In this document: positions 31,680-39,815 of the stretch, one piece after another | How the letters are laid out: every line of letters begins with the position of its first letter | Numbering within the stretch: the stretch's first letter is position 1 | Source: Microbacterium lacticum | GTDB taxonomy: Bacteria > Actinomycetota > Actinomycetes > Actinomycetales > Microbacteriaceae | Assembly: GCF_006716815.1 (NCBI RefSeq) | Contig: NZ_VFPS01000005.1 | Location: 62,001-126,000, forward strand | Direction: 5' to 3' | DNA: 64,000 nt | The notes under the pieces: model-generated | Database searches by the model: none | What the model was told of the DNA's origin: nothing | What the model saw: only the letters and a program-made list of their open reading frames with translations | Translations under genes and position numbers: made by a program

Positions 31680-32093
31680 GTGGCTTCCCGTGACGATGAT
31701 CCTGACGAACTGATGCTCGACGAACTGTCAATACAAGCGATCATGCGCCGCAGGCCGGGGCTTCGTCGTCGCACGGAACGCTCGTTCGAGCAGGTTCGCG
31801 ACGAGGACTTGGTGACGATCATGGAAAGACTCTGCGGCTCGCTGGAGTACCACTCGATGAACACCGCCAGTCACGTCATGGACGAGATCGACATGCGCGA
31901 ACTGTGGCCAGCGGTCATCCAACGCCGCGCCTATCTGCTTCGGCTTCGCGACCGTGGCCTCACAGAGTCAGAGGCGACCGAGCAAGCCGCACTGCACGTA
32001 GCCCGGTTCCGCGACGAACACTTCCCGGTGCCACCGCAAGACCAGGCAAAGGACGGCGCAGAAGCCGCCGCCTGGAACGGCTACCTTCAGTGA
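31680..32093 (+). CDS. Hypothetical protein (137 aa) in the ImmA cluster
   Basis: Starts at GTG 31680 with GAAAGGA upstream. The 137-residue, mostly helical product begins MASRDDDPDELMLDELSIQA. Central sequences are RSFEQVRDEDLVTIMERLCG and RELWPAVIQRRAYLLRLRDR, with a C-terminal tail DAEAAAWNGYL-like. No recognised domain. Its stop overlaps the start of the next gene (GTGA), so the two are co-translated. Confidence 0.6.
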   Translation: MASRDDDPDELMLDELSIQAIMRRRPGLRRRTERSFEQVRDEDLVTIMERLCGSLEYHSMNTASHVMDEIDMRELWPAVIQRRAYLLRLRDRGLTESEATEQAALHVARFRDEHFPVPPQDQAKDGAEAAAWNGYLQ

Positions 32094-32515
32094 AGCGACG
32101 CCACGTCACGTGCGAGCGTGCGGGTATATGCCCCAAGTGTCGGACGAAGTTCGAGGTCGGAGCGCGGATCACACCAGATGATGGCATGTGGATTTGCGAA
32201 TCGTGTGACGGTGAATCTGACGATCTCGACGCGCTCCTCCGATGGATGGCCTACTACTACTCGGTCAGGCGCATACCACCGCTCGACCATGAAGACGCCG
32301 TTCTCCTGGGTACCGCGCTCAATCATGCGGGCATTGAGCCCGCTCGGCGGGGCGGGCGCGACACCTGGCACATCAGAACGTCTCGATACGCCTGGTTGCA
32401 ACACCCCTTTGCCGAGGATGCGTATGGACTCCTTGTGGACGCGGTTGACGATCAGTTCGTCCCCCGGATGCCTGCCCCCGGCATCAGTGCGATCCTGGAT
32501 GCTCTCGACACGTGA
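32090..32515 (+). CDS. Zinc-ribbon-containing hypothetical protein (141 aa)
   Basis: GTG 32090 overlaps the upstream stop by 4 nt. The product opens with a treble-clef or ribbon-like pair of CxxC motifs: GICPKCRTKFEVGARITPDD and WICESCDGESDD, which would bind one zinc ion. The rest is an unassigned alpha-helical region (LRWMAYYYSVRRIPPLDHED, DTWHIRTSRYAWLQHPFAED). It could bind nucleic acid or a protein partner. Function unknown. Confidence 0.6.
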   Translation: MKRRHVTCERAGICPKCRTKFEVGARITPDDGMWICESCDGESDDLDALLRWMAYYYSVRRIPPLDHEDAVLLGTALNHAGIEPARRGGRDTWHIRTSRYAWLQHPFAEDAYGLLVDAVDDQFVPRMPAPGISAILDALDT

Positions 32516-32527
32516 CGGGATGGCGAA

Positions 32528-32555
32528 ACACCTACTATAGATTCACTATAGGTGT
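32528..32555. promoter_or_regulatory. Palindromic operator candidate
   Basis: ACACCTA (32528-32534) and TAGGTGT (32549-32555) are inverted around a spacer. The word ACTATAG occurs twice in direct orientation inside (32534-32540 and 32545-32551). It sits in the gap before the 32623 gene and includes TATAG-rich promoter-like sequence. It is a plausible binding site for the XRE regulator of the cluster. Confidence 0.5.
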
Positions 32556-32622
32556 ATGGTGAACCTTGCGAGGCCGCATGCGTCAACCGAGACCGTAGGC
32601 TCGTCAACGAAAGAGGTCGAGC

Positions 32623-33225
32623 ATGGTCGGCGTATCCACTGCACAGGTCGCATCACTCTTGAACAGCGCGTTCGGCAAGCAGAACATCACGCCCGAGAAG
32701 GTCTGGCATCTCGTCGGAACCGGGGTATTCGCCGATGTGAGCCAGACACGTAGCGTTCGCGTCGATCTCGATGAGGTGCTCGCGATGACCGCGGCTACTC
32801 GCGTCGTGACGCCCGATCAGTGGCCTCACCAGCCACTCTTTCGCGTGAGCCTCACCAAGCTCCGCCCCAATGCGATCCCTGATCCAAAGAACCCGAACGG
32901 CGCTCCTCTACGTACGCACGCGGGAGCGGATTACGCCAACGCCCACGGTCTGCCCGCGCTGATGCGAGAGCGCGCCTGGACCGGCGTGTGGGAGGTATCG
33001 GACGCGACAATCGAGCAGGCCGTTGAGAAGCGTGCAATCCTCTTCGGCACTACCAAGGGCTACATCCACCCCGACTACGTACGAACAATCGTCGGTGCGC
33101 ACAGGGACAAGAATGTACGGCGCGTGTGGTGGGAAACCGAGCCCGCCCCAGCGTCGGTCCGTGCGTTTGTCGGCACAGGACTGTGGATGGACGTTCAGGC
33201 AGGCCGCGAAAGCCACTGGGCATAG
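32623..33225 (+). CDS. Hypothetical protein with HTH-like N-terminus (200 aa)
   Basis: The 200-residue protein starts MVGVSTAQVASLLNSAFGKQ. The first 60 residues look like a small helical DNA-binding-type module, but the match is weak. Later segments include FRVSLTKLRPNAIPDPKNPN and GAHRDKNVRRVWWETEPAPA. TAGGCT at 32597-32602 and AAAGAGG before the ATG form a standard promoter and ribosome site, so it is transcribed separately from the cluster upstream. No family recognised. Confidence 0.6.
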   Translation: MVGVSTAQVASLLNSAFGKQNITPEKVWHLVGTGVFADVSQTRSVRVDLDEVLAMTAATRVVTPDQWPHQPLFRVSLTKLRPNAIPDPKNPNGAPLRTHAGADYANAHGLPALMRERAWTGVWEVSDATIEQAVEKRAILFGTTKGYIHPDYVRTIVGAHRDKNVRRVWWETEPAPASVRAFVGTGLWMDVQAGRESHWA

Positions 33226-33265
33226 AACTTCCCCGTCGCGCTTCGAGGGGTCGTTCCGCCGCTCG

Positions 33266-33706
33266 TCACGGATAGTACGAGCGCACCTCCGCGCAGATGC
33301 CCTCTTCGTCAACTCGTTGCCGGAGTATCTGCCCCCGATGCACGTGGCCCGGACGATCTTCGGGCACGTACACGAGAACACTCGGGCTGTCGGGGGTGGA
33401 TGAGGTGAGGTGACGCAGTTTCCGGATCAACCTGTCCTTCCGAAGACACCGCGAGTTGACGATCACGACCAGCGCTTCTTCGGGTTCATCGAACTCCCCT
33501 GGCATCAGCACGAGGATGTCGGCGTCGTCATCCTTGTCTACGTTGACGATCTCTGCTTCGTTGCCACCGAACGGCATCCCCCGTCCACCCGTTCGCTTAC
33601 CGGGGAAATGCACGCCGTAAGTGAAGCCGCACCGGATCGGAGGATGCCGGGGGATGCTCACGCCGAGATCAGCGACAGACTTCCCGAGGTAGTCGATTCG
33701 GCCCAT
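33266..33706 (-). CDS. Hypothetical protein (146 aa)
   Basis: From ATG 33706 the product reads MGRIDYLGKSVADLGVSIPR, followed by CGFTYGVHFPGKRTGGRGMP, EAEIVNVDKDDDADILVLMP and SVLVYVPEDRPGHVHRGQIL. It mixes beta strands with an acidic loop. A longer reading from 33790 is possible. It faces the 32623 gene tail to tail. No known domain is recognised. Confidence 0.55.
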   Translation of the reverse strand: MGRIDYLGKSVADLGVSIPRHPPIRCGFTYGVHFPGKRTGGRGMPFGGNEAEIVNVDKDDDADILVLMPGEFDEPEEALVVIVNSRCLRKDRLIRKLRHLTSSTPDSPSVLVYVPEDRPGHVHRGQILRQRVDEEGICAEVRSYYP

Positions 33707-33897
33707 GGGGAGACCGTAGCTGAGATCGTCGATCCGCTGGGGGGAAAATCGCGGCCTTACCGCGGGTACGCCGCCCACCGGGCCTGCCACAACCCAGTCC
33801 GGACAAGGTTCTCAGCCCCGTACAAACGACCCCCATAGATGGCTTACTGCAAATGCCAACCGTTTCCACACGGTCGGTGAGCAGGGCCGAGTTGAAA

Positions 33898-34244
33898 TCA
33901 TCGAGCAGGCCACCGGAAACGGTGGCCTGCTTTGTTTGGCTTGTGGAAGCCGTGCTCGCGGAGGCACGAGGCGATCTGCAACTGGTCCTGTCCGACCTGC
34001 TGGTTGCCGTCGCCGCCGTTCTGCACCGGCTGCGGCCCGAGCTCGGCCAGGCACTTCTTGGTAGCGGCCTGGCGCCCCGGCGACTCGTCCTCCGGGCCGG
34101 ACGCCGCGACCGCGCCGTTGGCGCCGGGGTCCCTGACGTCGATGCCTTCGCCGCGCATACACTCGGCGAAGTCCAGACGCCACTGGGTCGATCCCTGGGC
34201 GGGCTTGTCGTCGCTGTCGTTGCCGGACAGCTGCGGGCTCTAGG
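33898..34244 (-). pseudogene. Lipoprotein gene, 3' part (cut by the ISL3 composite transposon)
   Basis: The reverse-strand frame runs from the ISL3 edge at 34244: SPQLSGNDSDDKPAQGSTQW, RLDFAECMRGEGIDVRDPG, KKCLAELGPQPVQNGGDGNQ and QIASCLREHGF. The repeated CMREHGIDVPDPG-type motif is typical of actinobacterial lipoproteins found next to two-component systems. Its signal peptide lies 5.6 kb away at 39811-39892. Removing all insertions puts both parts in one frame, with a TAG at the position expected for the lipobox cysteine. The sequence after HGFHKPN also looks truncated. Confidence 0.75.
33905..33937 (+). terminator. Strong intrinsic terminator (+ strand)
   Basis: GCAGGCCACCG, a GAAA tetraloop, CGGTGGCCTGC and then TTTGTTT form a classic 11-bp stem with a U-rich tail. 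It would stop transcription on the + strand. No intact + strand gene lies immediately upstream; it may belong to a lost gene. Confidence 0.75.
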
Positions 34245-35733
34245 GGCTCTTCGGACTTTAGGTGGGGGTGGTGGGGTCGAGGCCGCCGGCGATGAGGAGC
34301 ATGCGGAGTCGGTAGTTGTCGTAGTTGCGGAAGCCGCGGGCGACGCGGCGGGCGAGTTCGATGAGGCCGTTCACGGCCTCGGTGCCGCCGTTGGATGACC
34401 GGTCGGTATCCCAGTAGGACAGGAACGCGGCCCGCCACTGACGCAGGGTGCGGCCGAGTCGGGCGATCTCGGGGATCGGGCAGGTCGGGAGCGATTCGAG
34501 CACGTGCTCGGCGATCTTGCGCCCGGTGGCGAGGTCGGCATGCCGGTAGGCGTCGCGGAGTTGCTGCGCGGCCTGCCAGGCGACGTCGACCTCGACGTGC
34601 TCCTCGCGCTGCGTGAACGCGGCATCGAGCCGGGCCTTCTGCCGGTCGGTGAGTCGTTCCTGCCCGGCGCGGAGGATGTTGCGGATCCCGTAGAGCGCAT
34701 CACCTCTGCGTCCGCGGTGCCCGAGGGTGTCTTGCTGGACGCGGCGGCGGACCTCATCGACCGCGGTGGTGCCGAGCTTGACGACGTGGAACGCGTCGAG
34801 CACCGCGACGGTATCGTCGAGCTCGTCGTCGAGGGCCTTCTTGTAGCCGGCGAACGGGTCCAGCGTCGCGACCTGCACCCCGTCGCGGAACTCCTGCCCG
34901 CGCTCTTGCAGCCAGTCGGCGTAGGCCTTCGCGCTGCGCCCGGGCACGAGGTCCAGCAGGCGGGCCCTCACCCGCCCGGACGCATCGCGCGACAGGTCGA
35001 CCATCCCGGTCAGTTCCTTCGGACCCCGCCCGCCATCGGCGACGGGTCTGGTGGACACGTGGTGCCAGAGGTGCTCGTCGACGCCGAGCGTGGTGACCCC
35101 GTCGAAGCGGGACCCGTCCGCGGCGCGCGTCTCGAGCACCGGCCTGACGTGTCGCCAGACCGTGCGCCACGACACCCCGAGCTGGCGGGCGACGCCCTGC
35201 ACCGACGCGTTCTCCCTCCGCATCTGCCCCACCGCCCAGATCACCGCTCGGGCCGTGAGCTTGGCGCGAGGCGCGGCGACCAGAGCGTTCTGCTCGGTGA
35301 ACGACTCCCTCGGGCACGCCTCATCAGCGCACCGGAACCTGCGCTTGCGCCACCGGACCCGCACCGCAGCGGCGCTCATCGGCGCATCGACCAGCACGAG
35401 CGCCTTCCGGCCCCGCGACTCGGCGACCTGCCCGCACCCCGGGCACCCGACCGGCCCCGGCGGGGACTCGACGTCGATCAGGAGCACGCCGTCGCGGCAG
35501 CGCTCGACAGCCACCACGTGCAGCCCGCCGAGGCCGACGAGCACATCGCAGCGATCACAGTAGACAGCAGAAGACGGGCACGCAGCGGCGCACCCCGTAG
35601 CATCGGGCACGGGTCGAGGTCTCCGAACGGAAAGGAAGCTTGATCGCTACCGATCCTCGGGGCCTCGACCCGCCCCACCCCGTCACCACGCGGCCCCGCA
35701 CATCACCCACCCCCACCTAAAGTCCGAAGAGCC
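34245..35733 (-). mobile_element. ISL3-family element copy 1 (1489 bp), left arm of composite transposon
   Basis: The inverted ends read GGCTCTTCGGACTTTAGGTG on the left and its complement on the right. The left flank 34237-34244 is GCTCTAGG, which is also the right flank of copy 2 (37659-37666). The inner flanks do not match, so the 8-bp duplication encloses both copies plus the DNA between them. Confidence 0.92.
34258..35610 (-). CDS. ISL3-family transposase (450 aa)
   Basis: The roughly 450-residue protein starts at GTG 35610 (MPDATGCAAACPSSAVYCDR). It has an N-terminal zinc-ribbon (CPGCGQVAES) with a second cysteine cluster (RCADEACPRES) and an HTH (NASVQGVARQLGVSWRTVWR). The catalytic DDE domain has GVDEHLWHHV, LDPFAGYKKAL / VLDAFHVVKLG and a C-terminal SSNGGTEAVNGLIELARRVA. 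The domain order is that of ISL3 transposases. The product matches copy 3 at 60615. Confidence 0.93.
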   Translation of the reverse strand: MPDATGCAAACPSSAVYCDRCDVLVGLGGLHVVAVERCRDGVLLIDVESPPGPVGCPGCGQVAESRGRKALVLVDAPMSAAAVRVRWRKRRFRCADEACPRESFTEQNALVAAPRAKLTARAVIWAVGQMRRENASVQGVARQLGVSWRTVWRHVRPVLETRAADGSRFDGVTTLGVDEHLWHHVSTRPVADGGRGPKELTGMVDLSRDASGRVRARLLDLVPGRSAKAYADWLQERGQEFRDGVQVATLDPFAGYKKALDDELDDTVAVLDAFHVVKLGTTAVDEVRRRVQQDTLGHRGRRGDALYGIRNILRAGQERLTDRQKARLDAAFTQREEHVEVDVAWQAAQQLRDAYRHADLATGRKIAEHVLESLPTCPIPEIARLGRTLRQWRAAFLSYWDTDRSSNGGTEAVNGLIELARRVARGFRNYDNYRLRMLLIAGGLDPTTPT

Positions 35734-36170
35734 CGCAATCGGGCCGCATCGGCAGCAACCTCCGTTAGCCAGGCATCCGGAGACCAAGCCGACGCTCAAG
35801 CTCGGCTTGACGCCGCGAAGCGCCTCGTCCAGGAAGCTAAGACAGACTACGAAGACGGCGCCCGGGTCATCGTCGCGCAGATCGAACAAGCCAAAGACGC
35901 AGGGGTCCGCGCCGACAACTGGTGGGAATCGATCTACCACTCCGACGCCTGGGAAGTCATCGTCGCCGTCGTCACCGTCGTGGTCATCGTCGCCGCGATC
36001 GTCCTCTCCGGAGGAGCCGCGCTCGCAATCCTCGCCATCGGCGGGGCGCTCCTGCTCGCCGACAGCCTCATGGCCTGGTAAGAGGGTGACATTGGCGGTG
36101 GGGAGTTCGCCCTCGCCGCCATGCTCGCGATCGTCCCCGGCGGCAAACTAATCGGCGCAGCGGGTAAAGG
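35734..36170 (+). pseudogene. Cargo of the composite transposon: polymorphic-toxin-like gene fragment
   Basis: The 437-bp cargo holds one + strand frame, open from edge to edge except for a TAA at 36079. It reads QASGDQADAQARLDAAKRLV and EDGARVIVAQIEQAKDAGVR, then NNWWESIYHSDAWE-like sequence, and a membrane stretch VIVAVVTVVVIVAAIVLSGG followed by LAILAIGGALLLADSLMAW. After the stop it continues EGDIGGGEFALAAMLAIVPG and GKLIGAAGKG. A helical N-terminus, a hydrophobic hinge and the PGGKLIGAAGKG-type segment resemble the pre-toxin region of WXG/LXG polymorphic toxins. Both ends are cut by ISL3 and no toxin domain remains. Confidence 0.65.
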
Positions 36171-37658
36171 GGCTCTTCGGACTTCCGGTGGGGGTCATGG
36201 GGTGAGGCCGCCGGCGGCGAGGAGCATGCGGAGTCGGTAGTTGTCGTAGTTGCGGAAGCCGCGGGCGACGCGGCGGGCGAGTTCGATGAGGCCGTTCACG
36301 GCCTCGGTGCCGCCGTTGGATGACCGGTCGGTATCCCAGTAGGACAGGAACGCGGCCCGCCACTGACGCAGGGTGCGGCCGAGTCGGGCGATCTCGGGGA
36401 TCGGGCAGGTCGGGAGCGATTCGAGCACGTGCTCGGCGATCTTGCGCCCGGTGGCGAGGTCGGCATGCCGGTAGGCGTCGCGGAGTTGCTGCGCGGCCTG
36501 CCAGGCGACGTCGACCTCGACGTGCTCCTCGCGCTGCGTGAACGCGGCATCGAGCCGGGCCTTCTGCCGGTCGGTGAGTCGTTCCTGCCCGGCGCGGAGG
36601 ATGTTGCGGATCCCGTAGAGCGCATCACCTCTGCGTCCGCGGTGCCCGAGGGTGTCTTGCTGGACGCGGCGGCGGACCTCATCGACCGCGGTGGTGCCGA
36701 GCTTGACGACGTGGAACGCGTCGAGCACCGCGACGGTATCGTCGAGCTCGTCGTCGAGGGCCTTCTTGTAGCCGGCGAACGGGTCCAGCGTCGCGACCTG
36801 CACCCCGTCGCGGAACTCCTGCCCGCGCTCTTGCAGCCAGTCGGCGTAGGCCTTCGCGCTGCGCCCGGGCACGAGGTCCAGCAGGCGGGCCCTCACCCGC
36901 CCGGACGCATCGCGCGACAGGTCGACCATCCCGGTCAGTTCCTTCGGACCCCGCCCGCCATCGGCGACGGGTCTGGTGGACACGTGGTGCCAGAGGTGCT
37001 CGTCGACGCCGAGCGTGGTGACCCCGTCGAAGCGGGACTCGTCCGCGGCGCGCGTCTCGAGCACCGGCCTGACGTGTCGCCAGACCGTGCGCCACGACAC
37101 CCCGAGCTGGCGGGCGACGCCCTGCACCGACGCGTTCTCCCTCCGCATCTGCCCCACCGCCCAGATCACCGCTCGGGCCGTGACCTTGGCGCGAGGCGCG
37201 GCGACCAGAGCGTTCTGCTCGGTGAACGACTCCCTCGGGCACGCCTCATCAGCGCACCGGAACCTGCGCTTGCGCCACCGGACCCGCACCGCAGCGGCGC
37301 TCATCGGCGCATCGACCAGCACGAGCGCCTTCCGGCCCCGCGACTCGGCGACCTGCCCGCACCCCGGGCACCCGACCGGCCCCGGCGGGGACTCGACGTC
37401 GATCAGGAGCACGCCGTCGCGGCAGCGCTCGACAGCCACCACGTGCAGCCCGCCGAGGCCGACGAGCACATCGCAGCGATCACAGTAGACAGCAGAAGAC
37501 GGGCACGCAGCGGCGCACCCCGTAGCATCGGGCACGGGTCGAGGTCTCCGAACGGAAAGGAAGCTTGGTCGCTACCGATCCTCGGGGCCTCGACCCGCCC
37601 CACCCCGTCACCACGCGGCCCCGCACATCACCCACCCCCACCTAAAGTCCGAAGAGCC
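36171..37658 (-). mobile_element. ISL3-family element copy 2 (1488 bp), right arm of composite transposon
   Basis: Same orientation and ends as copy 1, with a few substitutions and a 1-bp shorter left part. The right flank GCTCTAGG (37659-37666) matches the left flank of copy 1. The CTAG inside this flank was later used as target by an IS481 type A element. Confidence 0.92.
36195..37535 (-). CDS. ISL3-family transposase, copy 2 (446 aa)
   Basis: It has the same domain layout as the product of copy 1. Differences seen by eye are Val for Leu in RAKVTARAV, Glu for Gly in ADESRFDG, and a different C-terminus (LAAGGLTP instead of LIAGGLDPTTPT) caused by a small change near the left end. All catalytic motifs remain (GVDEHLWHHV, VLDAFHVVKLG, SSNGGTEAVNG), so it may be active. 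Confidence 0.92.
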   Translation of the reverse strand: MPDATGCAAACPSSAVYCDRCDVLVGLGGLHVVAVERCRDGVLLIDVESPPGPVGCPGCGQVAESRGRKALVLVDAPMSAAAVRVRWRKRRFRCADEACPRESFTEQNALVAAPRAKVTARAVIWAVGQMRRENASVQGVARQLGVSWRTVWRHVRPVLETRAADESRFDGVTTLGVDEHLWHHVSTRPVADGGRGPKELTGMVDLSRDASGRVRARLLDLVPGRSAKAYADWLQERGQEFRDGVQVATLDPFAGYKKALDDELDDTVAVLDAFHVVKLGTTAVDEVRRRVQQDTLGHRGRRGDALYGIRNILRAGQERLTDRQKARLDAAFTQREEHVEVDVAWQAAQQLRDAYRHADLATGRKIAEHVLESLPTCPIPEIARLGRTLRQWRAAFLSYWDTDRSSNGGTEAVNGLIELARRVARGFRNYDNYRLRMLLAAGGLTP

Positions 37659-37666
37659 GCTCTAGG

Positions 37667-38740
37667 TGTTCTTCCCACGGTGGTTGTGAGCAGCGTGGCG
37701 TGACGGGATGAGGTGAGGACCTCCGGTATCGATGTGGGTTACCACACTCACTCGATCCACGGAGGTCCTCGTGTCATACGTTACCCACGCTCGCGCCGCG
37801 CTCACCGTCGATGGGCGGATCAAGATCGCTCGGCTGGTGATCGAGGACGGCTGGACGCAGGCTCGTGTCGCGGAGCGGTTCCAGGTCGCCCGTGGCACGG
37901 TCTCCAAGTGGGTCGCCCGGTATCGTGCCGGCGGACGCGCGGCGATGCAGGATCGCTCCTCACGGCCGGCGAGCTCGCCATCGCGGACGCCGCAGCGTAT
38001 GGAGCGGCGGATCATCGGGTTGCGGGTGACCCGACGTTGGGGCCCGCATCGGATCGCGTACCACCTGCTGCTGCCGCAATCCACGGTCTCGAAGGTGCTG
38101 AAGCGGTACCGGGTGCCGCTGCTGGGGCAGGTCGACAAGAACACCGGTGTTCGGGTGCGCAAGCCGAAGCCGGTCCGGTACGAGCGACAGGCGCCGGGCG
38201 AGCTGGTGCACGTGGACGTGAAGAAGCTCGGCCGGATCCCTGACGGTGGCGGCTGGCGCACGCTGGGACGTGCCACGGGCCGCAAACGCCGCTCCGGGGT
38301 CGGCTACTCGTATCTGCATTCCGCGATCGACGACCACGCCCGACTGGTCTACTCCGAGATCCTCCCCGACGAACGCAAGGACACCGCCGGCGGGTTCTGG
38401 CAGCGCGCCAGCGCGTTCTTCGCCGGGCACGGCATCACCGTGCAGCGGGTGATGACCGATAACGGCTCCTGCTACCGGTCCAAGGTGTTCAACGAGGCGC
38501 TCGGCGAGAACGTGAAGCACAAATACACGCGGCCCTATCGGCCGCAGACCAACGGGAAGATCGAGCGATTCCACCGCACCCTCGCCGACGAATGGGCCTA
38601 CGCCCGCCACTACGACTCAGACCAGCAGCGAGCCGCCAGCTACGACGCCTGGCTGCACCACTACAATCACCATCGACCCCACACCGGCATCGGAGGCCGA
38701 GCACCCATCGACCGCGTCCACAACGTCAGTGGGAAGAACA
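37667..38740 (+). mobile_element. IS481-family element, type A copy 2 (1074 bp)
   Basis: Flanked by TCTAGG at 37661-37666 and 38741-38746. The left target is the end of the ISL3 duplication GCTCTAGG. The right duplication is shared with the following type B element. Same ends and length as the copy at 27236. Confidence 0.92.
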
Positions 38741-38745
38741 TCTAG
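37771..38745 (+). CDS. IS481-family transposase (type A, copy 2)
   Basis: Identical by eye to the product at 27340-28314 except for the last residue. It ends GKNI because the final codon ATC and the stop TAG come from the target TCTAGG. The GTG start with GGAGGT upstream and the catalytic residues (HVDVKK, VMTDNGSC, GKIERFH) are preserved. Confidence 0.92.
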   Translation: MSYVTHARAALTVDGRIKIARLVIEDGWTQARVAERFQVARGTVSKWVARYRAGGRAAMQDRSSRPASSPSRTPQRMERRIIGLRVTRRWGPHRIAYHLLLPQSTVSKVLKRYRVPLLGQVDKNTGVRVRKPKPVRYERQAPGELVHVDVKKLGRIPDGGGWRTLGRATGRKRRSGVGYSYLHSAIDDHARLVYSEILPDERKDTAGGFWQRASAFFAGHGITVQRVMTDNGSCYRSKVFNEALGENVKHKYTRPYRPQTNGKIERFHRTLADEWAYARHYDSDQQRAASYDAWLHHYNHHRPHTGIGGRAPIDRVHNVSGKNI

Positions 38746-38746
38746 G

Positions 38747-39810
38747 TGTACTGACCCAGATCGTTGTTGACGTAGGAGAGACCTCCGGGGTCGAGTTGGA
38801 GCTGTCTAAGTTCTTCAGCTCAAACGCACGGAGGTCTCTCTTGTCTCACGCTAATGCCCGGCTGACTCCGGCCGGCCGGTTGATCATGGTTCAGCGCATC
38901 CAGTCGGGGCGTGCGGTCGCGCATGTTGCCGCGGAAATGGGGATCTCCCGCACGACCGCGTGGCGGTGGTGGCGCAGGTTCCGGGAGTGCGGCCCGGCGG
39001 GCCTGATCGATCGTTCCAGCGTCGCCCGCTCCCACCCTCGCCAGACCAAAGCGTGCGTGGAGGCGAGGGTGCGGATCATGCGGCACCTCACTCGGCGTGG
39101 GCCGGTGTTCATCGCTGACAAGCTCGGCTTGCAGGCCTCAACGGTCGGTAGGGTGTTGCGCCGCCACCACGTGCCGTTGCTGCGGGAGCTGGACCCGGTC
39201 ACGGGGTCCGTGATCCGCGCGACCCGCCGATCCGCGCAGCGTTACGAGCATGATCATCCCGGGTCCCTGATCCACGTTGATGTGAAGAAACTCGGCCGTA
39301 TCCCCGACGGCGGCGGATGGCGTCTGCATGGCCGCGGGCAACGTCCTGCGCGCAAGCGGGGCCTGGGTTACGACTACGTGCACACCGTCATCGACGACCA
39401 TTCCCGAGTTGCTTACGCGGAGATCCACGACGACGAGAAAGGCACCACCGCGGCGGGCGTCCTCGACCGCGCGATCGCGTTCTACGCGCGCCTCGGCGTC
39501 ACAGTCGAACGCGTCATCAGCGACAACGCGTTCGCTTACCGCCACTCGGCCGCGTTCAAGGCCGTGGTCGACGCGCACGGCATCCGACAGCGGTTCATCA
39601 AACCGCACTGCCCCTGGACCAACGGGAAAGTCGAACGCCTCAACCGCACCCTCGCCACCGAGTGGGCCTACGCCCGCCCCTGGAGCTCGAACGACGACCG
39701 AAAAGCAGGGTTGACGACCTGGCTCGACTACTACAACCTAGACAGGCACCACCTCGGCATCGGAGGCAAAACCCCCATCGACCGAATCAACAACGGTCGA
39801 GGTCAGTACA
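38747..39810 (+). mobile_element. IS481-family element, type B copy 2 (1064 bp)
   Basis: Flanked by perfect TCTAGG duplications at 38741-38746 and 39811-39816. It abuts the type A element with only the shared 6-bp target between them. Beyond its right end the interrupted lipoprotein gene resumes. Confidence 0.92.
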
Positions 39811-39815
39811 TCTAG
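38841..39815 (+). CDS. IS481-family transposase (type B, copy 2)
   Basis: Same product as the copy at 13786: TTG start, HTH GRAVAHVAAEMGISRTTAWR, acidic residues in HVDVKK, ISDNAF and GKVERLN. The terminal Ile codon and TAG stop are taken from TCTAGG at the right flank. Confidence 0.92.
   Translation: MSHANARLTPAGRLIMVQRIQSGRAVAHVAAEMGISRTTAWRWWRRFRECGPAGLIDRSSVARSHPRQTKACVEARVRIMRHLTRRGPVFIADKLGLQASTVGRVLRRHHVPLLRELDPVTGSVIRATRRSAQRYEHDHPGSLIHVDVKKLGRIPDGGGWRLHGRGQRPARKRGLGYDYVHTVIDDHSRVAYAEIHDDEKGTTAAGVLDRAIAFYARLGVTVERVISDNAFAYRHSAAFKAVVDAHGIRQRFIKPHCPWTNGKVERLNRTLATEWAYARPWSSNDDRKAGLTTWLDYYNLDRHHLGIGGKTPIDRINNGRGQYI

Noticed and set aside
25536..33940. Complete integrative element bounded by tRNA-Arg direct repeats
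   Set aside because: I could not find a second copy of the tRNA 3' end downstream and no integrase gene is present, so element borders cannot be claimed.
34371..34757. Small reverse-strand Ser/Arg-rich ORFs inside each ISL3 copy
   Set aside because: They repeat identically in each IS copy and are alternate-frame readings of the transposase gene.
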